Shown: positions 36,487 to 47,692 of the stretch, in pieces
Layout: each line of letters starts with the position of its first letter
Position numbering within the stretch: position 1 is the first letter of the stretch
NCBI GenBank assembly: GCA_024811115.1
Contig: JAKOGH010000645.1
Location: 248,001-312,000 of the forward strand
Direction of reading: 5' to 3'
Length of the DNA stretch: 64,000 nt
Source of the DNA: Terana coerulea
Taxonomy: Eukaryota > Basidiomycota > Agaricomycetes > Polyporales > Phanerochaetaceae
Notes under the pieces: generated by a model
Database searches by the model: none
Seen by the model: the letters and a program-made list of their open reading frames with translations, nothing else
What the model was told of the DNA's origin: nothing
Program-made: the position numbers and the translations under genes

Positions 36487-37702
36487 ATGTGCACTTTAAC
36501 TTCTCTCTTCCTGCTACAGATCCTTGCCGTCGTCACCTCTCAGCAGACGCCAGTGTCTGTCGTGACTATCCCCGCTATCCCCCGTAAGGGACCAAGCACT
36601 GCGCAGCTATCGTCTACCCCGTCGGCATTCGATGCTCCCAAGATCCAGTCGCTTAACAGCTCCGCCTTTGACTGGTGGTACTTCGATGTGCTATCCCAGG
36701 ACATGGCTTACAGCCTCGTCATGATTGTCTTCACAGCGGCCTCAACTGGCCTTTGGCCTGGTGTACCGGACGTGGGATCGTCCGTCTACGCTTCAATCGA
36801 CCTTACTCTGCCGGATGGAACATCCCTCGGTGGTGGAGCGATCGGCGAGCAGCTTACGGTCGTTACGACAAGGGATGGGAGCTCGGGTACACTGGTGGGA
36901 TCTGGTGTTGGCTGGGTCGGAGCGCTCGACATGTCCCTGTACGAGATCCTCATCAACTCGACGCAGCTGGAAATGCAAGGATCCGTGACACTCCAATCTG
37001 CAAGTACCCTACCCTTGAAGGCCTGTCTTATCTCACGATTTTTCTTTGCTCTTGTAGGTCGCCCCAGCGCACTTCCCTTGCGCTCCGGCCACTGCGGCTG
37101 CAGGACAAACGCTTCATCTCGGCCCTGAGTTCGGGTGGATTAATGCCATACCGGACGCTAATGCCTTTGTCGACCTCGTGGTCAACGGGACGAAGGTCTC
37201 CTTCTCTGGGCCTGGATATCATGACAAAGTGAGTGGTGCCTTTATTTCTTCTCCATTGGCGTCGCTCACAACATCCTCATGTAGAATTGGGGCGCCGCCC
37301 CTACGAACGAAGTGGTTAAAACGTGGTACTGGGGCCATGCTCGCCTCGGGCCATTGTCCATCGTCTGGTTCGACGTTGTGGCGCCCGACGGCACAGAGCA
37401 CGTCAGTAGCTACGTCGCCCGTGAAGGCAAGATTGTTACGTCAACTTGCAGTGGCATTACTGTGCGCGCTACTGGAGTCGAACGCCGTATTCCCGCCTCT
37501 TCCTGGCGGCGGCGAGCCGGGAGGGTTCCATGTGACGGTCGATGTCGAGGGAGAAGGCACGCTGGAGATGGATGTGACTCATAAACAGGTCATCTCGGTC
37601 CAGCCTGGAGTCACGTTCCGCTGGATTGGAAGCGTTATCGGAGGTTTTAGCAACGGAGCGAAGTGGACAGGAGCGGCTCTGTATGAGCAGTTCGCGTTCT
37701 GA
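36487..37702 (+). CDS. Secreted Diels-Alderase-like (CrtC/AttH lipocalin-type) protein
   Basis: It starts MCTLTSLFLLQILAVVTS, a signal peptide. The first domain carries SLNSSAFDWWYFDVLSQDMA, VYASIDLTLPDGTSLGGGAI and SLYEILINSTQLEM. A GC-AG intron (donor TCT|GCAAGT at about 37001, acceptor near 37057) leads to HLGPELGWINAIPDANAFVD, and a further intron to NWGAAPTNEVVKTWYWGHAR, LGPLSIVWFDVV, HVSSYVAREGK. This two-domain beta-barrel layout with the FDWWYFD and TWYWGHARLGPxSIVWFD motifs is that of the hydroxyneurosporene-synthase/AttH-like superfamily, which includes fungal Diels-Alderases of the Fsa2/CghA/MycB type. The C-terminal part (VFPPLPGGGEPGGFHVTVDV ... YEQFAF) lies one frame over, needing one base fewer near 37480. 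No polyketide synthase is nearby. Confidence 0.65.
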
Positions 37703-38120
37703 CAGTCGTCGGTGGAAGGGCCTGCTACATCTTGACAAACAACCGTAACTCGCATAGATGGATGGTGTAGAAATTATAAATACGCAGTCGACTACACGTT
37801 AATGAGGGCAGAATAAAATGCAGGCGAGTTTGAAACTATAGGCAGTACCGAAAAAAAGTGTTCATTGATGTGCTCCCAAATCCAAAGAACAAAGTATGCC
37901 GGCAGCGCATGAAAATCAGAATAGAGCATTCACAACAAAAGGAACGGAAGTGGGAAGTCATATTCCAACACATCTTCGATGGCGTGACCCGTTGTTAATA
38001 TGTTAGAGGAGAGAGTGGTTACAGAGGAACTCTTCGATGCATCGCCCGCGGATGCAAATTTCACTTCCGACGGTAATTGCATTGGCTTGCGTTTCTTCGC
38101 CCTAGGCCGACCGGGCAACC
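37703..38120. other. Convergent 3' spacer, 418 bp
   Basis: It lies between two gene ends and is A/T-richer than its surroundings; no gene seen. Confidence 0.4.
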
Positions 38121-39332
38121 TCAGTTGGGCGGACCATAACTATTCGGTAAAAGTAAAGGTGGCGGCGACGGGGAAAGAGTGGGTGGACGATAAGGGGATT
38201 CGCTATCGGAGCTACAGCTTCTATAGCGTCGCAATCGCATAGCTTCAGTCAGCGCGTTGATGCCAGCCATAGCTCTGTCGTCCTCGTCCTCAGGGCGTCG
38301 GGACTCCACACCCTTGACGTTCCGTCCCCTTTCACTGCCTTCAGGGACTCCAGCACTAAGGCTATATGGTGTCCAACGGGATGGTTCGGACGAGCCCTTA
38401 GGTTCTTCACTACCGTATTCATCCTCGTCGCTGCAGATGGGACTAGCGTGCATTTGGCGATAGCCGGGTCGTCCTCGTGAAGGTCCTGACAGAGCGTATG
38501 TGGACTGACTCGCCACCTCTACGGGGTCGGAAGCCTCGTCTTCGAGCGAACGGGGTGTGCCAAGGTTCTCTTCAGATGCCAGCTCTGGTTCGTGACTCGA
38601 TAAAGCGCTCCTGAGCGAGCGCGGCTGGGCTGCCGTCAACAGAGATCCCTCTTCCGGCTCTGGGGCTAAGTTCGAAGGAGCCTGCGGAGTAGGCATTGGT
38701 TGCGAAGCGGGGGTTCCCACTTTCTGCGGAGAGTATATCTGCCCCTTGGAAGTCTTCGGCGATGAGGAAGGCTGATCCTCCTCGTGCTCAGGTCTTTTGT
38801 AACAGTTGGTTTTCTTGTGACGTCTCATCTTGTCAGCACGAGGACCCGAGATTCTGTAACACCGGGTGTCAGTCGACAATATCGAATCCCACAATGCAGA
38901 ATACGCGTACTTTCTCCCGCACCAGTCGCATGGCACAAACCAGTCTTTGCCTTGAAGGCTTGCTATATCCAAATGCAGCCACCGCGCGATTTGCTTCAGG
39001 TGAGCATCCGTCTTGCAATGACTGTCAACGGCTTTCGGGCTGAATTCTATGAAACAGAGGCGACAGTGCACTTTCTGTAGTTTTCCGTGTCAGCAGAAAT
39101 CCCGTAGATAGTGCAAGGCTTCGCTTACGTTGATTAGACCTTCCATCGGCACAATGTCCAACACAGACATGGGCACGTTTCGAGTCTGGAATGCCCACCC
39201 GATGCGCTCTTCTAACGTCGGCAACGCAGGGACCTCCAATCGGATTTCTTGTCGGTTGATAGCGCTCAGTACCTCGAGTTCGCGCTTAGACCATCTCACG
39301 TCGAGGCTGGAGTTCGGCATGAATTTGCTCAT
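38121..39332 (-). CDS. Double zinc-finger protein, copy 1 of a tandem pair
   Basis: Three exons from the ATG at 39332: MSKFMPNSSLDVRWSKRELE and a helical block VPALPTLEERIGWAFQTRNV ... SVLDIVPMEGLIN. The second exon has a C2H2-type finger VHCRLCFIEFSPKAVDSHCK then TDAHLK (C-x2-C, H-x5-H). A second knuckle, CDWCGRK joined by a phase-2 intron to ISGPRADKMRRHKKTNC, gives C-x2-C...H-x4-C. The remaining 230 residues are disordered, Pro/Ser/Glu-rich, with an Arg/Ser-rich patch near the end (MRLRRYRSCSSDSESPYRPP). All joins keep frame. The two metal sites suggest nucleic-acid binding. I cannot match it to a named family. The neighbour at 40136-41485 has the same plan. Confidence 0.65.
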
Positions 39333-40135
39333 CGTGAAGTGATTTTCAGCGCTGAGGCAGGAAAGCTGAGTGTGTGCTGTGTGAGAGCAGACTGGGAGTG
39401 CGTAAGTATCGGAGGGACTTACCGCAGGTGCGAGATGGGCTGCCAAGTGACAGGCCCGAAGAACGCCTCTCCCCTTATATGCATAAGCACGACGGAGTGG
39501 CCACTCGTGTGCGCCGGTTGCTATATAGCGGTGATCTCGCGCTGAGCATTCTTGAAGACAAGGGAAAGCCATATCTTGGTCGCCATCTAGCCCGGAACGA
39601 TTGTCTCCGGGGTTGGTAAAAGCAAAGATGAACAATGAAAGAGACTTACTGAGCTCAAAGACCAAATTTCGCCAGCGCCAGAGCCACTAGTGGCGTATTG
39701 ATAGTGTCCACTCAGGTCGACCGAGTGGCTTTCCTAGTACACATGGTTTGATCCCTTGAGAGTGTGAGACTAGCCTTGCAACTCGTGCTATACATGAAGA
39801 ATAAGTGAGACTCAGAAACCACGACAGCTCTAACATAATCCGCTATGGGTAATCGTGTACTTAGCGTGTGGATGAGTACCTGCTAAAGTCACACCGGGCA
39901 GCGAACGTTCTGCTGGGGATTATGTGATTTGCAGAAAATTATTCAGGAGACTACTGTATCGCAAATAGATGTTTCTGCTGAAGAACGGGAATGCAAGTCT
40001 CGTTGGTACCGGGAAATGAATATGCAATCGACAATATACACTGGACCATGTGAGTGGTAAACAATCAGCACGTCATGATGAGTGGCAACAGCAACAACAG
40101 AACACAAGGTACTCACCAAATACGCGGTGAATCGT
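39333..40135. other. Spacer between the two zinc-finger genes, 803 bp
   Basis: Promoter of copy 1 and 3' region of copy 2. No further gene is supported. Confidence 0.4.
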
Positions 40136-41485
40136 TCAGCGATGGCTCAATGGAAGGATAGAGCTGGATTGGTCCGGGTTACAGCGACCGCGGTGTTGTG
40201 AAGTTGAAGCACTAGCAACGTCCTCCGGAGTAGATGTGCCTGAGCGTGGGTGCGACAGAGGCGCATGCAATAGTGGCGAGGGCGCTGGAGACCAGTAGTT
40301 CATGCCAGTGTACGTCGGCCGCTCGGCCTCAGTCGACACGCGACTCTTGACGGTTGAAGACGCAGAAGGCGGAATGTATGGCTCGTCGTCACTGTAATTA
40401 TGATCGTCTTCCCAGTAGCCGCCGTGCCTCACCTCTTCTGCCGGGCTGCGTGACCTTCTGCGTTTGTAGGGCCTCTCTATGTCCTCTTCATACCGCCGCC
40501 CCGGTCCATTAGCGAAGTTGTGGTCGTCAGAGGCTCGGCCAGAGGATGTACACGAGCCACGAGATTCCTGATCGGCACATGAGACCGGCGCGTCAGCCTT
40601 CCCACTGTGACTGGACCTGGCTACCCCGCCAACTCCAGCCAGTCGTGATGCAGAATCGTGGGGTAATACAGCGCGTCCTCTAGTAAATAGGTGGGCAGAT
40701 CGCTTCTCCACTTTAGGCGGAATATACGGTTCATCTTCCGACCAGTCCGTGCTGTCGCCTGTCTCGGAGTCTGACTCTACGTTGAATCTCGATGGAGCCT
40801 TCAACTCAGGCAGGATTGTATTGTAACTTGTAGGACGCTGCTCTTGAGGGGTGGGCGACACGGAAGGAGTCCTTGGCCGCTTACCAAGCTCGTGTGGTCT
40901 TGTGCCGGAATATTGCCCTGGGTTGTTCTTCATCGAACATGACTGCGTCTTATGGCGAGTGAGCGCGTCCGACCGATTGCGCAAGCTGAAAAGAAAAATG
41001 CAGCATGCAGCATCAGGTCACAAGCTCCACGCAGGTGTAAAGACTGTTGTACTGACCTACTTCCACACCAATCACATTCCACCGTCGTGACGTCCTCAAT
41101 CTCCAAGCTGTTCGCCTCCAGATGGAGGTAGTTGATGATATTGGTGGTGTGGGTTACAGTCTTGCAATGCCGCCTGATGGTCTTGTCGTCGTCTTTCATA
41201 TCCGTTTGACAGAGACGGCAGAAGGCCTTGCTCTATATAGGCCACGCAAATTGGAAGGCAAAGAGAATGAAACGGTCAACACAAGCGTACCTCGGTCAAC
41301 TCAGAAGCAACCATGTCCAAGACGGATTCGGAGATGCCGCGGAGGCGCAAGGCCAGGGATATTCGCTCTGCTACCGTGGGTAATGCAAGGATCGCCAACC
41401 TTGGACCCCGCCGATCAACTCCAACAGGTGACTCTAAGTCGGGATTTGACCATGTGCTGGTAAGCTGGATCTTCTTGAACGGCAT
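40136..41485 (-). CDS. Double zinc-finger protein, copy 2 of a tandem pair
   Basis: The start at 41485 gives MPFKKIQLTSTWSNPDLESP, then LAILALPTVAERISLALRLR and SVLDMVASELTE, matching copy 1's LPTLEERIGWAFQTR ... SVLDIVPMEGL block. After an intron of about 58 bp come SKAFCRLCQTDMKDDDKTIR and RHCKTVTH (C-x2-C, H-x5-H), then VECDWCGS. A longer intron joins RLRNRSDALTRHKTQSC (H-x4-C). The tail is Ser/Pro/Arg-rich with two copies of SDDEPYIPP/EDEPYIPP (about 40735 and 40380) and a basic KRRRSRSP patch that may be a nuclear localisation signal. It ends at 40136 and its frame is intact. It arose by tandem duplication with copy 1 but has diverged strongly outside the metal sites. Confidence 0.68.
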
Positions 41486-41497
41486 AGGGAAGTTGTA

Positions 41498-42083
41498 TCA
41501 GCGGGATTGTAAGGAAGGGGAGTGCAGTGCGATGCAGATGTCGGGAACAGGAAGCCGTTGCAGGCGAGAACAGAGAGTGGAGAGATGAACGGGCTTATGT
41601 CCGTAGTAGGATTGAGAGAGCGGGTCGATGTGGCCTAGCACGTGCTCGCAAACTGTCGAAGGTCCAACACGGATGATGGCCATTGTCTTCGGCCAGGATG
41701 TTGAGACGGAGTTGGAAAAGTGTCAACAAAAGGCAAGTATCACACCCAACTCCGGCGGTTGGGAAGGCTTGGGCCGGTGGCATCAACGACCTTGTGGCTG
41801 AGGCAGTGCAAGTTGCGCAGAGATGAACCGCCCTTTGTCTGGTTGAGCAGCAAGGTGACAGCAACCAAACAAGCGCCACCCGATCCCGACCCTCTCCAAT
41901 CAGAGATGTTCTTCTGTAATATACGACGGCATAGGGATAGCTCTCTGGGGTGTGAGACACAGCGGAGGAGCTGAACGGCAGCGCGTCCTTTGATACAGTG
42001 AAGTAAGAGGACGTTGTTGCTCGCGAGAATAGTGGCGAAACCTTCCTACCAACATGGTCAATAAATGTCTGAGCAACGAGCAC
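41498..42083 (-). other. Possible hypothetical gene fragment
   Basis: Several open stretches (for example VCEHVLGHIDPLSQSYYGHK near 41640 and FIDHVG near 42070) have coding-like composition but sit in different frames, with no domain I can name and no sure start. It could be the end of an F-box/LRR-type protein or a relic. The rest of 41486-42302 holds nothing else. Confidence 0.22.
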
Positions 42084-42302
42084 CGAGTCGGCGCGAATAC
42101 CGATGCGAGTTACTCACATTCTCTTGAGCCGCTTTACACCAGAGATTCTCCACACGAATAGCTTCCCCCTTCATTCATGCATGACTTGACGATATGTTCG
42201 TAAATGGTCCTCAGGCTCTCGGACACTTAGGATCTATCAAGATCTATCGCACAGTCAGTATCGACACCAGGAAATGCAGAGCTTCGCACTCACTCCCAGC
42301 GT

Positions 42303-43582
42303 TCAGATTCCAGATTTTACCATTATCTTCCCTTTGTGACGTGCTGGCACGCATGACCTCAGCACTACCTCCATTTTCTCTACGTGTTCGTGTGGTCCTG
42401 CATCACGAAACTCTATAGCTGTTAGGGCCGGCCAACGATCCAGGCCCATAGTGAGATTCCAAGTGAAATCGCCCATATTCCACGCAATATAGCAGATATC
42501 CGCTGTCCGAGGGGCTCTGTATAGGTGAAGATATTCGACACTTGGTGGTAAGTGCAACAGTATTCGGCCTTCCAGGTATTGTGGTGTTGCGTATATCTGC
42601 ATGAGGATATCAATAAAAGTAAAGCCAGCTAAGCATAGGAATGCAGAAAATTACTCACCTCCCAACTATCGGCTAACTCGACTTCTACAGTCTGCACGTT
42701 CTCGACAATGGATAGGGCAGACCATAACTCCTCGTCGTTTGCATTCGGCGAACTATGCACCGTGAGATGCCTCAGCTCCTGTCCCGTATTCTCCAGAAAT
42801 TTCCTGAGAGCGGAAGCGCATTTTGGTACTTGAAACCCTGACAAAGACACCTTCAAGGAGCGCAGAGCTGTGGGAAGCAAGATCTTGTTCAGGAGGCGTA
42901 GAAGCGGGATTTCGAGCAAGTCGAGGCGCAGGTCGTTCACTTTCAGGCGCTCCAAACGTTGGATTGGGCGTGCGGAGGCCTTGGAATAAGCTCGCTGCGT
43001 CGAAAGGCGATTACCAGCCAAATGGAGAGTGTGAATGCTCTGAAATCGGTCCAACAGCTGACTAGCAACATCGGGTCCGCGATACATCGGTCTCCACATC
43101 TTGACGAAAGTGACATTAAGCTTCGGGATGTCTGTCCAAGATGGTGCGGCCGCAGGGATAGACAGCATGGGAGTGTAGATCTCGAGGGAGTGTAGGCAGG
43201 AGAGGACTGAGACGATTGCAGCGACCTCGGGTACCGTGCAATGAGCCGCAATATTCAGCTCGCATACATACATTTTCAGCCTTTCGGACCGCCTCGCATG
43301 TGCAAGGAACCAGCTTAGCAACTTGTGTCCGTGCTCTCCTCCAGGGTCAAGCAGATTAACATGCCTCAGCAGTCGTTGTGAGCTGCGAGGTAGCCATGCC
43401 TTGCAGACAAGAGTGCAGCAGAATAGTGGTTGCTGGTGCACTATTACGCCGTTACCCGGAATTCTCACTCGTATAGGGACCTCGTCGATGATAGTATCCA
43501 CAATTTCTTGTGGGAGGAAATGCAGTGTAGAGGGCTCCCATGCGGGCAAACGGTTTGGTGAAGAGCTGACGTCCTTTCGCAT
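42303..43582 (-). CDS. F-box protein with leucine-rich repeats, two exons
   Basis: The ATG at 43582 gives MRKDVSSSPNRLPAWEPSTL and the F-box FLPQEIVDTIIDEVPIRVRI, CCTLVCKAWLPRSSQ (about residues 22-70). Leucine-rich units follow: LKMYVCELNIAAHC, LHSLEIYTPMLSI, IHTLHLAGNRLS, LERLKVNDLRLDLLEIP, LRSLKVSLSGFQ, LRHLTVHSSP, VQTVEVELADSWE. An intron with GTGAGT-like donor near 42660 joins IYATPQYLEGRILLHLPPSV ... IEFRDAG, ending at 42303. The product is a substrate receptor candidate for an SCF ligase; the target is unknown. The frame is intact through the long first exon. Confidence 0.7.
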
Positions 43583-44260
43583 TAAAGAGAAACGCTATCC
43601 CAGAGTGAACTACGCTCGAATCTGTACAAAATCTGAACATTAATATTCTGCAGTAAGAACCATGGCCATGGTACACACCGTGCTAAGAGACTGCTTGAGA
43701 TCTCCAAGCTTCTCCAAGTCGATGAGACCAGATAGTTTGGTTCCAATACGGAGAGTAAGACTCTGTACGCAGCACAAAAGGCAGGGAAATTGAAGGTAGT
43801 GGATAGAAAGAGTATGTGCGATACCTAAGCTTGGAAACACTAAGCAAGGACTTCAGGCTCAAAGCTGCTCAAGGTGCGTGACAGTGATCATGAGTCATGA
43901 CAGATGATGATGGTTGTCACCGGCAAGACTTGCCTCGAATAGGCAAGATTGAGATAACCAGATTTGCTATAGGCCCGACGCCACATCTAGCCGCCCATAC
44001 TAGTGAGGGCGGAACATGCTTTCACCCTTTCCCCTGGTTTCCCTTCACCCACCGCAAAGAATTGGCTCTTTTCCACCTACATCCATGTTGCAACGCACAT
44101 AGGCCACTTCAGCGACTATCCATCTCACGAGGCCCGTTATCTCGCCTCGTCCATCGCGAAGAACACGAACATCACGGTATGCCGGCTGAGCCGCCCCATT
44201 CTGCCGTGGAATGAAGCTTACCAGATTTCTACAGGCTCGCCTTGTCTTACGACGACCAGG
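43583..44260. promoter_or_regulatory. Head-to-head spacer, 678 bp
   Basis: It separates the divergent F-box and antiporter genes. No TATA box stands out. Confidence 0.3.
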
Positions 44261-47200
44261 ATGCACGAGTTTTCGGGACCCATTCTGAAGATCGCTCAAG
44301 GCGCGAAAGTAGCCCTCTTCAACAGGGCTGCTTCAGAACAAGTACGTGACACCACGGGCGAATCTACCTCATTCCCTGAAATTGAACTTTGTCACAGGGA
44401 GGGCTACTTAATGGTCAAGATCCTTCAGCCTTCAACACTGCTGATCCTTTGCGATTATGGATTATACAAGTCGGTACGTAGGGGGTCCCAAGGACAGAAC
44501 GTATCTGCCACTGAAGCCACATTGTAGGAGTAATCGTTCTGACGTCGCAGTTACTATCTCTTGTCCTGGGCAAGATCCGCCAACCGAAAGTTATCGCAGA
44601 GGTCATTGGAGGGATTCTCCTTGGTATGTCTACATATTGTTCATCACACGCCTGTACTGACTGGCGACCATCAAGGTCCCACCGCGTTCGGCCGCATTCC
44701 GGGGTTCCAAGAGCATATATTCCCCAAGTCATCGATCCCCTACCTGTCCCTCGTGGCGAACATCGGGCTTTGCCTGTTCTTGTTTCTCGTCGGTCTTGAG
44801 ATTGACGCGGCTGTCATCAGGCGGAACGCTCGTCTCTCGGTGACTGTCGCACTAGCAGGCATGGCCCTCCCGTTCGGTCTCGGTGCCGGCCTCTCCGTAC
44901 CGCTGTACCACACCTTCATCGACCCTTCCGTCAAGTTCACGAACTTCATGCTCTTCACAGGTGTCGCGTACTCTATCACCGCCTTCCCCGTCCTCTGTCG
45001 CATTCTCACAGAACTTAAGCTGCTCGACACCACTGTCGGCATCGTCGTCCTCTCCGCGGGCGTGGGCAACGACATCATTGGATGGACTTTACTGGCTCTC
45101 TCTGTAGCCCTAGTCAACGCTGGATCGGGGCTCATGGCCCTTTGGATCCTTCTTACATGCGTCGGCTGGACGCTGTTCCTCTTGTTTCCTGTCAGGTACA
45201 CCCTGACATGGCTCTCAAGACGCACGGGTTCGGTTGAAAATGGGCCGACTATGTTTTTCATGACTGTTACGATTCTTATACTGTTCGGATCTGCTTTTAT
45301 GACCGACATAATTGGTGTACATGCCATCTTCGGTGACTTTCGTCCATCTGCTATAACATAAACACGCACTGATGGCCTTCCTTAGGTGCTTTCTTGGCCG
45401 GGATCATTGTGCCACGCGAAGGTGGTCTGACTATTGCACTGACCGAGAAGCTCGAAGATATGGTCTCTATTATCTTCCTTCCCTTGGTCAGTTTGTTTAT
45501 CGAAGTGCTGGTCACACGCTCATCTACGTTGGTAGTATTTCACTCTCTCCGGCCTATCGACGGACTTGGGGCTATTGAACAACGGCATTACGTGGGGCTT
45601 CACGGTCGCGATCTGTGCTCTTGCATACTCCGGCAAATTTGGTGGCTGCACTGTAGCAGCGAGATATGCTGGTTTTTCTTGGCGCGAAGCGAGCACCATT
45701 GGCTCTTTGATGAGCTGCAAAGGGTGAGCACCATTGCTGTCGTCTTCAGGCCGATATGACTGACTATACAATGCATATAGTCTCGTTGAGCTCATTGTTC
45801 TCAACGTTGGCTTGTCCGCAGGCATTTTATCTCCAAGAGTCTTCGCGATGTTCGTGCTCGAAGCTCTGCTCCTGACCTTCATGACAACACCCGCCGTGGT
45901 ACTGTTGTACCCTCCCGAGAAGCGGACACGTGTTTCTGCAACCGGCGCGAATTTCGCGAATGTAGTAGGTGCCGGTGATGGTCAAGCTGCTTCTATTGCG
46001 GAGGCAGGACGTGACGAAGATCCAACGAAGGTCGCTGAGCCATGGAAGACCAGGTTCACGGTCGTCCTCGACAAGATGGAACATCTTCCCGGAATGCTGG
46101 CCCTCACACAGTTCATGCAGCCTCCGCCCCGAGCTCTCGCGGAGGAGAACTCGTCCGCGAATTCAGACATCTTTGTTGAAGCCCTGCGGCTGATCGAGCT
46201 GTCCGACCGTACTTCAGCCGTCATGAAATCGTCAACGTGGGACTCGCTTATCTATACGGACCCATTGCTCGGTACTTTCCGTACGTTTGGCGAGTTGCAC
46301 GGCATGGCCGTAACAACCTCGCTTGCGATGGTCTCGTACGACGAACTTGCGTCCACCGTTGCGGAGGTCGCAGGAAGGAGCGGCGCGCAGCTTGTCTTAC
46401 TTCCATGGCTTCCTCCTCACCACGATCCCCACGCCAACGTGGTGTCGCCGAGCTCTGAGCCCGCTACCCCTCGCCACCAGATCGCCAATCCCTTCGACTC
46501 GATGTTCCGCGCGGGCGGGAACTCCGGACACTCCGCTTCGGCCATGCACTCCCACTTTGTACGGAACGTCTTCGCCCAGAGTGCCATCGACGTCGCCCTT
46601 TTCGTCGACCAGCACGTCCCTGGCGAAGTCAGGCGCGTTACCACAGGCTCGTCAGGAACCGGCGGCCGGTACCATTTGTTCCTACCTTTCTTCGGTGGAC
46701 CGGACGACCGTCTAGCTCTGGAGTTCGTGGTTCAGCTTTGTGCGAACCCGCGAGTCAGCGCCACCGTTGTCCGCTTTACAAGAGAGGAACTAGGCCCGAG
46801 GCGCACGTCGATCGACAAGCCTGACCCAGCACACGTACAAGGCGACGACAAGGGCGAGGTCCATGCCCGGGAGAACATGCTGACCGTCGGGTCAACGGCG
46901 TTTCCCGACACCGTGTATGGTCACGCTACGACACAGACTCGCCTCCAATCCGAGACGGCCGACAACGTCACTTGGTTGCGCTACGCGTCACCATCTATGG
47001 CTGAGAGTCTCGACGACATGACGACGTCGGCGCTTTCCCGCGTCGAGTGGCTCGAGACCTCGACTGCTGGTCCTTTGCGCTCCGTTCTCGAACAGGCGTC
47101 CGTACTGGAGGATCGCACTGCGGAGCGGCGGAGTAGGCTCATGGTCGTGGTCGGACGCTCGCGCCGGCTGGCAGTGGAGAACCACCACATGGAGCTGAAG

Positions 47201-47335
47201 ACACTCATGGAGGAGCACAGCGGTGTCACGCAGGAGGTGAAGAAGACTGTCGGCGACGTCGCTTCCGCGTTCATCGTCACAGGTAGCAAGGCCAGCATCG
47301 TCGTTATGCAAGCCGCGAACGCTTCCACCGATTGA
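44261..47335 (+). CDS. KHA1: Monovalent cation/H+ antiporter, KHA1-type (CPA2)
   Basis: The start MHEFSGPILKIAQGAKVALF is followed, over three short introns, by GGLLNGQDPSAFNTADPLRL, VGVIVLTSQLLSLVLGKIRQ and PKVIAEVIGGILLGPTAFGR, the typical CPA2 N-terminus. Multiple helices follow (NIGLCLFLFLVGLEIDAAVI, MLFTGVAYSITAFPVLCRIL, VVLSAGVGNDIIGW with the Asn-Asp pair of the ion site, GAFLAGIIVPREGGLTIALT, YFTLSGLSTDLGLLN). The last exon (45812-47335) is unbroken and carries the long cytosolic tail with two USP-like nucleotide-binding folds. It is about 880 aa with all junctions in phase. KHA1 exchanges K+ for H+ in Golgi or endosomal membranes. Convergent with NOP56. Confidence 0.9.
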
Positions 47336-47692
47336 ACAGTCACATTGTTATGACTTTTTACGACCCGTCCACGACCTGCATACCCACATACTCCCATCTA
47401 CACTTGTTTCTTGCTCATACTTAGTTCCTGTACATCTAACCTCGATCTCACAACAACGTTAATCCCGATTACGACGCAATAGCCCCTTCTAGTCAGTAGC
47501 GTCTCGCATGGCCCTCGTTGTAGCATAAACCATATTCACTGAAAAAATACGATGACCGAACTGTCTCACCACACGAATGTACTCCGCGGGCAGAAAAGAG
47601 AGAATATATGGGACACGATAAGGTACAGACAAGTGTAAGAAGTAGCAAGACAGAGTGGAATAGAGCGACAAACAACAGAAAAGAGGAGTGGC
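47336..47692. other. Convergent 3' spacer, 357 bp
   Basis: It lies between the ends of the KHA1 and NOP56 genes. It holds both 3' UTRs and no gene. Confidence 0.4.

Noticed and set aside
37004..37060. GT donor (gcaa|gtaccc) for the first Diels-Alderase-like intron
   Set aside because: It gives an Arg/Leu-rich frame after the acceptor and loses the HLGPELGW block; only the GC donor three or four bases earlier keeps the protein.
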